From positions 1-64,000 of the forward strand of contig JBEBFY010000003.1 in NCBI GenBank assembly GCA_040081715.1: a stretch of 64,000 nucleotides of DNA, in the 5' to 3' direction. A program made the position numbers and the translations under genes. Below are positions 26,326-34,577 of this stretch, piece after piece; position 1 is the first letter of the stretch, and every line of letters begins with the position of its first letter. The notes under the pieces are model-generated. The model was not told the DNA's origin and searched no databases. It saw only the letters and a program-made list of their open reading frames with translations. This DNA comes from CANKJK01 sp040081715. GTDB taxonomy: Bacteria > Acidobacteriota > Vicinamibacteria > Vicinamibacterales > UBA2999.

Positions 26326-28506
26326 TCAGTAGTTCAGCAACGCCTTGGCCGCGGCCACAACCTTGGCCGTGGTCGGCAGGTGGGCCTCTTCCAGCTCCGT
26401 GGCGAATGGCACCGGTGTGTTGGCCGCGGCCACAAGCTGCACGGGCGCGTCGAGGTCGCTGAACGACGCGCGGACGATCTCGGTGACGATGGTGGTGCCG
26501 AAGCTGCCCGTGCGCGGCGCCTCGCAGGTGACGAGCACACGGTTGGTCTTCTTCACCGACGCGGCGATGGTCTCGATATCGAGCGGCAGCACGGTGCGCA
26601 GGTCGATGACCTCGGCGGCGATGCCCTCCTTCGCCAGTTCCATGGCGGCCTCGGCGGCGCGGATCGTCTGTGAGCCAAACGACACGATGGTGAGGTCCTT
26701 GCCCTCGCGGATCACGCGGGCCTTGCCGATCGGCACCACGTAGTCCTCCTCGGGCACGGGCAGGTTGAGCCCCTCGGGAAGCCGCTCCGGCTTGATGCGG
26801 TAGTAGTTCTTGTACTCGAGAAAGAGCACCGGGTTGCCGTCGCGCACGGCGGCCTTGAGCAGCCCCTTGGCGTCAAAGGCCGTGATGGGCGCCACGATCT
26901 TCAGCCCCGGCGTGGAGGCGAACCAGGACTCGGGGTTGACCGAGTGGTAGATCGAGGTGTTGGTCGCCCAGCCGGACGGGAAGCGCAGGACGATCCCGAC
27001 GGGGCCCATCTCCCGGACGTTCTGGGTGGCTGCGTAGTTGACGATCATCTTGAAGGCTTCCGACGCGAAGTCGGCGTACTGGAACTCGACGATTGGCGTC
27101 AGCCCGGCCAGTTGTGCGCCGAGCGCGATGCCGACATAGCCGGCTTCCGCAATCGGGGAGTCGATGATGCGGCGCTGACGGAACGGGGCGTCCTTCTTGT
27201 CCCACGACTCGGCCCAGTCGATGCCGTCGTAGCGCTTCGAGAAGCCCTCGCTGATTTTGAAGGCGCCGTTGCTGACGCCGATGTCCTCACCGATCATGAA
27301 GACGTTCGGGTCTCGGTCCAGTTCTTCCTGGAGCCCCTCGCGAATCGCCTGGTGATAGGTGATCGACTTGCCCGTGCCCGTGGGCACAACGAGCGGGTTG
27401 GCGTGGACGGGCGCGGGCGCGAACACCTGCGACTCGATGTCGATGGCCACCGGCCTCGGGCTCTCTTCCGTCTTGAGAGCGGCAGCCAGCACTTCGGCCG
27501 TCACGCGGGAGTCGATGTCGCCCAGCTCGCTCTCCGAGGCCACGCGGGCCTTGAGGAGGCGGTCGCGGAAAGTGACGATCGGGTCCTTGGCCTTCCAGGC
27601 ATTGAGCTGCTCGGCGGGCACGTAGGACGTGAAGGGGTCGGCCAGCGAGTGACCGTCCATGCGCATCGTGGCGGCTTCGATGATGGTGACGCCGCCGGTC
27701 TCGCGTCCCCGGGCCACGGCCTTCGACACCGTATCAAAGACGGTGACGACATTGGTGCCGTCGATCCAGTAGCCCTCGGTCTGCTTGCCGTAGCCGAGCG
27801 CGCGCAGCGTGAGCGTCGGGGCGGAATACTCAAGCCGGTTCGGCGTGCCGAACGCCCACTGGTTGTTCTCGATGACGAGCACCAGGGGAATCCGCATCAC
27901 CGCGGCGATGTTGAGCGCCTCGTGCACGTCGCCTGTGCTGGTCGTGCCGTCACCGACGAAGGCCAGCGCCACGGAGTCTCTGCCCTGATACTGCTCGCCG
28001 AAGGCGCACCCCGCCCCAAGGGGAATCAGCGTGCCGAGATGGCTGATGAGGCCCACCACCTTCGAGGCCTTGTGGCCCATGTGGAGGCTGCCGTCCCAGC
28101 CACCGGAGAGCCCGTCCATCCGGCCGCAGGCCTGGGCGATGACACGCGAGGGCGGCACGCCGCGCACGAGGAAGGCTCCAAGGTCGCGGATGGCGAGCGT
28201 GGCCCAGTCGCCTGGCTGCAGCGCCGCGGTGGCGCCCACGGCCGTGGCCTCGTTGCCGGTGCAGGGCAGGTGCTTGCCGAGGGCGATGCCCTTGCGCGAC
28301 ATCTTGACGATCTCAAGATCGGTCGCCCGCGTGAGAGCCATGTAGTAGTAAAGGCGGAGGAGCTGGTCCTTCGAGTACCCGTCGAGGACGGGTGCCGGCA
28401 CCCACGAGAGGCCGGAAGAAGAGACGTGGAGCGACTTCTGGTCGAGGTCGCGCGTGACGTCAGTCTGTTCGAGTTCCTGGTAGATGCCGGCCAAGGAGCT
28501 AATCAT
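26326..28506 (-). CDS. fused alpha-beta E1 component of branched-chain 2-oxoacid dehydrogenase
   Basis: Thiamine-diphosphate dehydrogenase of 726 residues that joins both E1 subunits in one chain. The alpha part (about residues 1-350) has the ThDP motif GDGTTSTGDVHEALNIAAV ending in VIENNQWAFG, and RMDGHSLADP. The beta part (about 370-726) shows MIGEDIGVSNGAFKISEGF, SPIAEAGYVGIALG and the usual C-terminal EAPRTGSFGTTIVTEI. Similarity to 2-oxoisovalerate dehydrogenase is strongest, so it probably starts oxidative decarboxylation of branched-chain 2-oxoacids with an E2/E3 encoded elsewhere. It is convergent with ilvB and follows the TauE/SafE gene after 63 bases. Confidence 0.88.
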   Translation of the reverse strand: MISSLAGIYQELEQTDVTRDLDQKSLHVSSSGLSWVPAPVLDGYSKDQLLRLYYYMALTRATDLEIVKMSRKGIALGKHLPCTGNEATAVGATAALQPGDWATLAIRDLGAFLVRGVPPSRVIAQACGRMDGLSGGWDGSLHMGHKASKVVGLISHLGTLIPLGAGCAFGEQYQGRDSVALAFVGDGTTSTGDVHEALNIAAVMRIPLVLVIENNQWAFGTPNRLEYSAPTLTLRALGYGKQTEGYWIDGTNVVTVFDTVSKAVARGRETGGVTIIEAATMRMDGHSLADPFTSYVPAEQLNAWKAKDPIVTFRDRLLKARVASESELGDIDSRVTAEVLAAALKTEESPRPVAIDIESQVFAPAPVHANPLVVPTGTGKSITYHQAIREGLQEELDRDPNVFMIGEDIGVSNGAFKISEGFSKRYDGIDWAESWDKKDAPFRQRRIIDSPIAEAGYVGIALGAQLAGLTPIVEFQYADFASEAFKMIVNYAATQNVREMGPVGIVLRFPSGWATNTSIYHSVNPESWFASTPGLKIVAPITAFDAKGLLKAAVRDGNPVLFLEYKNYYRIKPERLPEGLNLPVPEEDYVVPIGKARVIREGKDLTIVSFGSQTIRAAEAAMELAKEGIAAEVIDLRTVLPLDIETIAASVKKTNRVLVTCEAPRTGSFGTTIVTEIVRASFSDLDAPVQLVAAANTPVPFATELEEAHLPTTAKVVAAAKALLNY

Positions 28507-28550
28507 GTGGGTGTCCGGGAGGGTGCGGGGACCCCGAGTGGGTCGCCCTG

Positions 28551-28567
28551 ATTATGGAAACATAATA
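28551..28567 (-). promoter_or_regulatory. inverted repeat / putative -10 before the E1 gene
   Basis: ATTATG-GAAA-CATAAT at 28551-28566 is a perfect 6-4-6 inverted repeat just after the TauE/SafE stop. On the minus strand TATTAT (28567-28562) resembles a -10 box, so this may give the E1 gene its own, possibly repressor-controlled, promoter. Confidence 0.35.
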
Positions 28568-28569
28568 GA

Positions 28570-29430
28570 TCAGCTCGGGCCCGGCGACTCCTCTTCAGGC
28601 GGCAGCGTGGCGAAGAAGCGGTACAGGAGCCACGCGTCGAGCGCACCGACGACCACCATCACCAGATAGGCCGCGTTGGTGGCGGTGATCCGCATCTCGC
28701 CCAGCAGGCGCGACAGGCCGAAGGCCACGACCCACGCATCGAAACTCATGCAGACGCGGCGGAAGGTCTCCGGCCGGATGCGCTGAATCAGGAACGAGCC
28801 GATGGGCACGCCGATGAGGATGCTGGGCAGGATGACCGGGATCAGCCGGAAGCTCGCCTCGTTGTGCAGGCCGGCATAGAGATACGCCACCGCCGTCAGG
28901 GACGACTCTGCCAGCCGGATCACACCCAGCGCGGCGCGGAAGTTCCGCTTGGTCAGGCCCTGGTTGCTGAGCATCACGGCCAGCGGCGGCCCCGAGATGG
29001 TGGTGACGGAATAGAGCACGCCGAGACCGACGCCGAAGACGCCGCCGACGGCCCGTTCCGATTTGATCGGGCGCCGGAAGCCAGCCGCCTGGACCAGGAT
29101 GAGCGGGAGCAGCACGATGTAGGTGATGAGTTTCAGTGGAGACGGGTTGACCTGGGCGACCAGTGCCGTGCCCGCGATAACGCCGGGCACGAGGCCGAGG
29201 ACGATGGGCAGCACCCGGCGCCAGACCTGTGGCAGGGCGTCACGATTCACCCACAGGACGTAACTGTTGAGCACGACCTCGATGAGGACGAGGGCGGGAT
29301 TGAGGACCCGGTTGGCGAGAAAGAGCAGGGCTAACGGGACGGTGATCGAGGAGAACCCGTACCCGAGCGCACCGTTGACGATCGCGGCCCCGAGGGTGAT
29401 GGCTGCCAGTGGCAGAAGGTAGTCGTCCAT
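28570..29430 (-). CDS. TauE/SafE-family anion exporter
   Basis: Inner-membrane protein of 286 residues with about eight hydrophobic segments, for example LPLAAITLGAAIVNGALGYG at the N-terminus and TNAAYLVMVVVGALDAWLLY at the C-terminus. It matches the TauE/SafE family (sulfite, sulfoacetate or other organosulfur anion export). The sulfur role is supported by context: it diverges from cysDN, and its own 5' leader contains a cysteine-codon peptide and a terminator. Start ATG 29430. The exported substrate is inferred; sulfite is the leading candidate. Confidence 0.85.
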   Translation of the reverse strand: MDDYLLPLAAITLGAAIVNGALGYGFSSITVPLALLFLANRVLNPALVLIEVVLNSYVLWVNRDALPQVWRRVLPIVLGLVPGVIAGTALVAQVNPSPLKLITYIVLLPLILVQAAGFRRPIKSERAVGGVFGVGLGVLYSVTTISGPPLAVMLSNQGLTKRNFRAALGVIRLAESSLTAVAYLYAGLHNEASFRLIPVILPSILIGVPIGSFLIQRIRPETFRRVCMSFDAWVVAFGLSRLLGEMRITATNAAYLVMVVVGALDAWLLYRFFATLPPEEESPGPS

Positions 29431-29450
29431 GCGTCAGTCCTGTTGAAAAC

Positions 29451-29484
29451 ACAAAAGCCCGGGCGGTGGTGACCGCTCCGGGCT
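29451..29484 (-). terminator. intrinsic terminator in the TauE/SafE leader (attenuator)
   Basis: On the minus strand AGCCCGG-A-GCGGT (29484-29472) pairs with ACCGC-CCGGGCT (29467-29456) with one bulged A and loop CACC. TTTTGTGTTTT follows. No gene precedes it on this strand, so it can only act on the leader of the exporter gene that starts 21 bases downstream. Confidence 0.8.
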
Positions 29485-29514
29485 CGAATCCTGGTGGTGC
29501 GCTGCGCGCTGGAA

Positions 29515-29592
29515 CTAGGCAGGCACGTGGGGACGGCTCGGAGGCGGACCGAGAAGGGAACAACAACACGCCTGACACGCCGTCGCGAACAT
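29515..29592 (-). CDS. cysteine-rich leader peptide of the TauE/SafE gene
   Basis: ORF of 25 codons on the minus strand: Met-Phe-Ala-Thr-Ala-Cys-Gln-Ala-Cys-Cys-Cys-Ser, then a Pro/Arg-rich end and TAG. Four cysteines lie within six codons. Right after the cysteine run CTCGG and CCGAG can form a short hairpin, and an intrinsic terminator follows at 29484-29451. The predicted promoter places transcription start about four bases from the ATG, so the peptide is nearly leaderless. Its role would be to sense charged tRNA-Cys through ribosome stalling. Confidence 0.75.
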   Translation of the reverse strand: MFATACQACCCSLLGPPPSRPHVPA

Positions 29593-29602
29593 GAGTGGAA
29601 CG

Positions 29603-29632
29603 GTTGTACCCGACCGGATTCGGGATTGTCAA
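29603..29632 (-). promoter_or_regulatory. sigma-70-type promoter of the TauE/SafE leader
   Basis: On the minus strand a perfect TTGACA (29632-29627) and TACAAC (29608-29603) are separated by 18 bases. Transcription would start near 29596, four bases before the cysteine leader peptide ATG. Confidence 0.65.
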
Positions 29633-29690
29633 CGCGTCGGGCCAGCTGGCTGGCCCGGCCGGCATGGGACCGCGCCGCGTCCCCGGTGTG

Positions 29691-29720
29691 TGGACGCTCC
29701 CAATCGGGAAGTGCTAAAGT
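29691..29720 (+). promoter_or_regulatory. weak putative promoter of the cysD leader
   Basis: TGGACG at 29691-29696 and TAAAGT at 29715-29720, with 18 bases between them, are imperfect matches to the vegetative consensus. Start would be near 29727, six bases before the leader peptide ATG. Confidence 0.35.
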
Positions 29721-29732
29721 GCTGATCAGTCC

Positions 29733-29810
29733 ATGGTTCCGGCTACCTGCCCGTGCGCGTGTTGTTGTTGCATGAGGCCCTCTTCGGGGGCCCGCGGCAG
29801 AAGTCTGTAG
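29733..29810 (+). CDS. cysteine-rich leader peptide of cysDN
   Basis: ORF of 25 codons reading Met-Val-Pro-Ala-Thr-Cys-Pro-Cys-Ala-Cys-Cys-Cys-Cys-Met and ending in an Arg/Gly/Ser-rich tail. Six of codons 6-13 are cysteine, four of them consecutive. Immediately after the run, 29776-29782 (GGCCCTC) pairs with 29786-29792 (GGGGGCC, including one G-T pair) around a three-base loop, the position expected for a pause hairpin. A strong terminator follows at 29865-29895, before cysD. Together these form a cysteine-responsive attenuator candidate for sulfate assimilation. Confidence 0.82.
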   Translation: MVPATCPCACCCCMRPSSGARGRSL

Positions 29811-29864
29811 GTCCGGACGTTCGGACGGGAAACGCGCACTGAACCACGCGCAACAGATCTGAGG

Positions 29865-29895
29865 CCCGGGACCCATCGGTCCCGGGTTTTTTTTT
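29865..29895 (+). terminator. intrinsic terminator of the cysDN attenuator
   Basis: CCCGGGACC at 29865-29873 pairs perfectly with GGTCCCGGG at 29878-29886, loop CATC, followed by nine T residues (29887-29895). It ends 14 bases before the cysD ATG and has no complete gene upstream on this strand except the leader peptide. Confidence 0.92.
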
Positions 29896-29909
29896 GCTGA
29901 CAGCCGACT

Positions 29910-30860
29910 ATGCCTACTGCACAATCCGTCGCCGGTCCGGCCTCAGGCGCCACGCCCCAGCCGCGGCTCGACCATCTGCGCCGCCTTGAGGCGGAGAGCA
30001 TCCACATCCTCCGAGAGGTGGTGGCCGAGTTCGAGCGGCCGGTGATGATGTACTCGGTCGGGAAGGACTCGTCGGTGATGCTGCGCCTGGCCCAGAAGGC
30101 GTTCCACCCGGCGCCCATTCCGTTCCCGCTGCTGCACATCGACACGACGTACAAGTTCAAGGAGATGATCGAGTTCCGCGACCGCATGGCCGCCGAGGTC
30201 GGGGCGAAGCTCATCGTTCACATCAACAAAGAAGCCATCGCCGACGGGACGCAGCCCTTCAAGGTGGGCACGCAGCGCTGCTGCCAGTTGCTCAAGACCA
30301 CGGGCCTTCTCGACGCCCTGGCTGAAGGGCAGTTTGACGCGGCGTTCGGCGGTGCCCGCCGCGACGAGGAACGGTCCCGCGCCAAGGAGCGGGTGTTTTC
30401 GCTGCGCGACACGCACGGCCAGTGGGACCCGAAGCGGCAGCGGCCGGAACTTTGGAGCCTGCTGAACAGCCGGCTGAATCCAGGGGAGAGCATCCGCGTG
30501 TTTCCGCTGTCCAACTGGACCGAGATCGACATCTGGCAGTACATCCATGCCGAGAACATCCCCGTGGTGCCGCTCTACTTTGCGAAGGAGCGGGAGGCCC
30601 TCGTGCGTGGCGACTCGATTCTCGTCAGGGAGCAGTCGTTCGTGCCCATGCTGCCCAGCGAGAAGACACAGATGGTCAAGTGCCGGATGCGGTCGCTCGG
30701 GTGCTCGCCCTGCACGGGTGCCATCCGGTCCGACGCCACGACGGTGCCGATGATCATCGAAGAGCTGGTGGCGGCGCGGAACTCCGAACGGCAGCTCCGG
30801 ATCATTGACCACGACCAGGACGGGTCCATGGAAGTGAAGAAGCGCGAGGGCTACTTCTAG
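29910..30860 (+). CDS. cysD: sulfate adenylyltransferase small subunit
   Basis: ATP-sulfurylase subunit 2, which makes APS from sulfate and ATP with CysN in the cytoplasm. The PP-loop appears as MMYSVGKDSSVMLRLAQKAF near residue 49. FGGARRDEERSRAKERVFS and the C-terminal CRMRSLGCSPCTGAI are characteristic of CysD. Length of 316 residues is typical. Its TAG stop overlaps the GTG start of cysN by one base. Expression is probably controlled by the upstream cysteine-codon attenuator. Confidence 0.97.
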   Translation: MPTAQSVAGPASGATPQPRLDHLRRLEAESIHILREVVAEFERPVMMYSVGKDSSVMLRLAQKAFHPAPIPFPLLHIDTTYKFKEMIEFRDRMAAEVGAKLIVHINKEAIADGTQPFKVGTQRCCQLLKTTGLLDALAEGQFDAAFGGARRDEERSRAKERVFSLRDTHGQWDPKRQRPELWSLLNSRLNPGESIRVFPLSNWTEIDIWQYIHAENIPVVPLYFAKEREALVRGDSILVREQSFVPMLPSEKTQMVKCRMRSLGCSPCTGAIRSDATTVPMIIEELVAARNSERQLRIIDHDQDGSMEVKKREGYF

Positions 30861-32164
30861 TGCCGGGACTCCTCCGCATCTGTACCGCTGGCAGCGTCGA
30901 CGACGGCAAGAGCACGCTCATCGGGCGGCTGCTGCACGACTCGCGGTCCGTCTACGAGGACCAGATCTCCTCGGTGCAGAAGGCCTCGAAGAACCGGGTG
31001 GCCGGTCCGATCGACTTTTCGCTGTTCACCGACGGCCTGAAGGCGGAGCGGGAGCAGGGCATCACGATCGACGTGGCGTACCGGTACTTCGCCACGGCGC
31101 ATCGCAAGTTCATTCTGGCCGACACGCCGGGCCACGAGCAGTACACGCGCAACATGGCCACCGGGGCGTCGACCGCGGACCTGGCCATCCTGCTGGTGGA
31201 CGCCAGGCAGGGCGTCAAGGATCAGTCGCGCCGGCATGCCCGGATCGCGCGCCTGCTCGGGATCACGCACTTCGTGGTGGCCGTCAACAAGATGGACCTC
31301 GTGGGGTTCGACAAGGCCATCTACGACGGCATCTGCGCGGAGTTCGCCGAGATCCTCAAGGGGTCCTCGTTTCATGCCATCCCGATGAGTGCTCTCGAGG
31401 GCGACAACGTCATCGCGCTCAGCGAGCGGACGCCCTGGTTTACCGGACCGAGTCTGCTGGAGCACCTGGAGACCGTCGAAGTCGATACGGATGTGACGGC
31501 GAAGCCCTTCCGGTTTCCGGTGCAGATCGTGCTGCGGCCTCACCAGGACTTTCGCGGCTACGCCGGGCAGATTCAGTCCGGCATCGTGCACCGCGGGGAT
31601 GAGGTGACGGTGTGGCCGTCCGGCCGGTCCACGGCCGTCAAGCGCATCGTGACCTACGACGGCGACGTGGAGACGGCGTTTGCCCCGATGTCGGTCACGC
31701 TCGTCCTCGAGGACGAAATCGACATCAGCCGTGGCGACACGCTCGTGGCCGGTCCCGTGCAGGTGGGGCAGCGCTTCCAGGCCGACATCGTGTGGATGGA
31801 CGAGCGGCCGCTCGACCCCACCCGCATGTATGTCCTCAAGCACTCCACCCGCGTGGTGACGGCCGAGATCGACCGCCCGTTCGAGCTGAACGCGATCCAT
31901 TCCGCGGTGGTCCGCACGTCGCGGCCCATCATCTTCGACAGCTACACGGACAACCGTGCCACGGGCAGCTTCATCCTGATCGACCCGGCCACCAATTTCA
32001 CCTGCGGTGCCGGGATGATCGGTCTGCCGACCGAGGACGACCGCGCCAGTCGCGCGAACGAAGGTGCCGCAGAGCGCCTGGCCAGAATTGCCCGGGCGGC
32101 CGCTACCGATGCGGAGGCCGTGGCCGCGGTGCGGGCGGCACTCGAGGACATCATCAAGTACTGA
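30860..32164 (+). CDS. cysN: sulfate adenylyltransferase GTPase subunit
   Basis: GTPase subunit 1 of ATP sulfurylase, 434 residues, GTG start. The G1 motif is GSVDDGKSTLIGRLLHDS near residue 11. The switch region follows with DTPGHEQYTRNMATGAS, and NKMDLVGFDK provides G4. The EF-Tu-like beta-barrel domains follow. The chain stops after the barrel, so there is no fused APS kinase (CysC). It partners with CysD, to which it is coupled. copA starts 22 bases after its stop and may be read through from the same transcript. Confidence 0.97.
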   Translation: MPGLLRICTAGSVDDGKSTLIGRLLHDSRSVYEDQISSVQKASKNRVAGPIDFSLFTDGLKAEREQGITIDVAYRYFATAHRKFILADTPGHEQYTRNMATGASTADLAILLVDARQGVKDQSRRHARIARLLGITHFVVAVNKMDLVGFDKAIYDGICAEFAEILKGSSFHAIPMSALEGDNVIALSERTPWFTGPSLLEHLETVEVDTDVTAKPFRFPVQIVLRPHQDFRGYAGQIQSGIVHRGDEVTVWPSGRSTAVKRIVTYDGDVETAFAPMSVTLVLEDEIDISRGDTLVAGPVQVGQRFQADIVWMDERPLDPTRMYVLKHSTRVVTAEIDRPFELNAIHSAVVRTSRPIIFDSYTDNRATGSFILIDPATNFTCGAGMIGLPTEDDRASRANEGAAERLARIARAAATDAEAVAAVRAALEDIIKY

Positions 32165-32185
32165 CGCCCCGGGAGGGGTGGGCCC

Positions 32186-34528
32186 ATGGCCTCTATCGCC
32201 CTCGACATCACCGGCATGACGTGCGCGGCCTGCCAGGCCAACGTGCAGCGCGCGCTGGCCCGGCAGCCGGGCGTGACCGATGCGTCGGTCAACCTCATGA
32301 CCGGCGTGGCCACCGTCGACTGCGACCCGGCGACCGTGGCTCCCGCCACGCTCATCGAGGCGGTTGAGGCCATCGGCTACGGTGCCGCGGTCCCACCGGC
32401 TGAGCAGACCGCGATCGAGGCCGAGGTGCGGCGCGAGGGGCGGCAGCAGGATGAAGCCAGGGCACTGCTGCGACGGGCGGTGGTCAGCGTGACGCTCGGT
32501 GGGTTCGCCATGGTGGTCTCGATGCCGCTGATGGTGCCGGCCACTGCACACGAGGGCCACGCCGCGGCGGATCCCTTCATGCGCTGGGCGATGCAGGCGT
32601 TGACGCCGGCGCTGCGGGCCATGCTGCCGGCGCTCTACGACGCGCCCAGGGAAGCGTTGCTCGCGACGCTGCTGCTGACGACACTGGTGGTCGTGCTCTG
32701 GGCGGGCCGGGATTTCTACGTGCACGGCATGCGCGCGCTGGTGCACCGTGTGCCCGACATGAACTCGCTGGTGGCCGTTGGTACGGGCGCGGCGTTCCTC
32801 TATTCGCTCGTGGCCACCATCTGGCCGCAGATGCTCCTCAGCCGTGGCGTCATGCCTGACGTGTACTACGAGGCCGTCATCATCATCATCGCGCTGGTGC
32901 TGACAGGCCGGGCGCTGGAAGCCCGCGCGCGCGGACGCACTGCCCAGGCACTGCGCGGGCTCGTGGCGATGCAGCCGGCCAGGGCGCGACTGGTACGCGA
33001 CGGCCGCGAAGAGGATGTCCCGCTGGAGCGCGTGCGCACGGGGGATGTGATCCGGGTGCGCCCAGGAGAGCGGGTGCCAGTGGACGGCGTCGTAACGGAG
33101 GGGTCCGCGGCGATGGACGAGTCGCTGCTGACCGGGGAGTCGATGCCGGTCACGCGCACGACGGGCGACACGGTGATCGGCGGCACGATCGCGGGTGGCG
33201 GGTCGCTCGTGGTCACGGCGACAGCCGTCGGCGGCAACAGCGTGCTGGCGCAGATCGTCCGGCTGATGCGCGACGCGCAGGGGTCGCGTGCGCCCATCCA
33301 GCACCTGGCGGACCGCGTCAGCGCCATCTTCGTGCCGGCCGTGATGGCCGCTGCGCTCCTGACCTTCATGGCCTGGCTGGCATTCGGGGGCACGGGTGTG
33401 CTGATGCAGGCGGCCGCGGCCGCCGTCTCCGTGCTCATCATCGCGTGCCCGTGCGCCATGGGGCTGGCCGTGCCCACCGCCGTCATGGTGGCCACGGGCC
33501 GTGGGGCGGCGCGCGGCATTCTGATCAAGGGCGGCCAGGCGCTGCAGCGGGCCGGGGAAGTCACGACGGTCGTGCTTGACAAGACTGGCACGCTGACCGA
33601 GGGCCGGCCGGACGTGGTGGAGACATGGGTCGGGCCGGGGGTGGATCCGGACGCCGTCCTGGGCGCCATTGCCGCGGTCGAACGGCTCTCGGAGCACCCG
33701 CTGGCGGGGGCCATAGTGCGTGGCGTGGCTGCTTCCCCTGCGACCGTGCCTGTCGAGGCGTTTGTCAGCGAGCCGGGCGGAGGCGTGTCGGCTCGCGTGG
33801 GAGGCCGGCGTGTCGTGGTTGGGAGCGCAGACTACGTGCGGTGGATGGGGATTGAGACGGCGGATGTGGATCTGGAAGCCGCACGACTGAGCCAGGGGGG
33901 CCGGACGGTGGTCGTGGGAGCAATGGAGGCGAAGCCGGACGGACGGTGGGCCCTGGCGGCCTTCGCAATCGCGGACCGCCTGCGTCCGACATCACGGGAG
34001 GCGGTTGCCGCCCTGACGAGGCTGGGGCTCGAGGTCGTGATGCTGTCGGGTGACACGCAGATGACGGCTGAGGCGGTGGCCCGCGAGGCCGGCATCACCA
34101 GGGTCATCGCCGGTGTGCGGCCGGACGGCAAGGTGGCTGAGGTGCGACGGTTGCAGGAGGCTGGGGCCGTGGTCGCGATGGTGGGTGACGGCGTGAACGA
34201 CGCGCCGGCCCTGGCCCAGGCCGATGTGGGAATCGCCATGGCCAGCGGGTCCGATGTGGCGGTCGATGCGGCCGACATTGCCCTCATTCGGGGAGACCTG
34301 ACTGGCGTCGTGGCGGCGATGCGACTCTCGCGCCAGACCATGCGCACGATGCGCCAGAACCTGTTCTGGGCATTCGCGTACAACGTGGTCGGCATCCCCG
34401 TCGCGGCCGGGGTGCTCTATCCTGCGTTCGGGCTGCTGCTGAGTCCGATTCTTGCCAGCGCCGCCATGGCTGTCAGTTCGGTCAGCGTGGTCACCAACAG
34501 TCTCCGGCTTCGCCGGATGACGCTCTGA
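32186..34528 (+). CDS. copA: copper-exporting P1B-type ATPase
   Basis: Heavy-metal ATPase of 780 residues. A single N-terminal HMA domain contains GMTCAACQANV near residue 10. The membrane metal site is CPC at residues 421-423 (IACPCAMGLAVPTA), the P1B-1 signature for Cu(I). The phosphorylation site DKTGT starts at Asp465, with HPLA as the nucleotide-binding His motif and GDGVNDAPAL as the hinge. A His-containing loop (TAHEGHAAADP) lies between the first two helices. It exports Cu(I) from the cytoplasm. It lies just behind cysN. Confidence 0.93.
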   Translation: MASIALDITGMTCAACQANVQRALARQPGVTDASVNLMTGVATVDCDPATVAPATLIEAVEAIGYGAAVPPAEQTAIEAEVRREGRQQDEARALLRRAVVSVTLGGFAMVVSMPLMVPATAHEGHAAADPFMRWAMQALTPALRAMLPALYDAPREALLATLLLTTLVVVLWAGRDFYVHGMRALVHRVPDMNSLVAVGTGAAFLYSLVATIWPQMLLSRGVMPDVYYEAVIIIIALVLTGRALEARARGRTAQALRGLVAMQPARARLVRDGREEDVPLERVRTGDVIRVRPGERVPVDGVVTEGSAAMDESLLTGESMPVTRTTGDTVIGGTIAGGGSLVVTATAVGGNSVLAQIVRLMRDAQGSRAPIQHLADRVSAIFVPAVMAAALLTFMAWLAFGGTGVLMQAAAAAVSVLIIACPCAMGLAVPTAVMVATGRGAARGILIKGGQALQRAGEVTTVVLDKTGTLTEGRPDVVETWVGPGVDPDAVLGAIAAVERLSEHPLAGAIVRGVAASPATVPVEAFVSEPGGGVSARVGGRRVVVGSADYVRWMGIETADVDLEAARLSQGGRTVVVGAMEAKPDGRWALAAFAIADRLRPTSREAVAALTRLGLEVVMLSGDTQMTAEAVAREAGITRVIAGVRPDGKVAEVRRLQEAGAVVAMVGDGVNDAPALAQADVGIAMASGSDVAVDAADIALIRGDLTGVVAAMRLSRQTMRTMRQNLFWAFAYNVVGIPVAAGVLYPAFGLLLSPILASAAMAVSSVSVVTNSLRLRRMTL

Positions 34529-34577
34529 CGGAACTGGCACCGAGTCGCCTGGCGTAGGGCGAGTCTGCCCCGAGCCG

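Noticed and set aside
29460..29510. tRNA-like T-arm (CCGGG-CTCGAAT-CCTGG) on the plus strand
   Set aside because: No acceptor, D-arm or anticodon arm fits around it, and the sequence is explained by the minus-strand attenuator terminator.
30857..33697. 946-codon open frame on the minus strand
   Set aside because: It lies opposite cysN and copA, both certain genes; the long frame reflects high GC and its peptide is Arg/His-rich without domain features.
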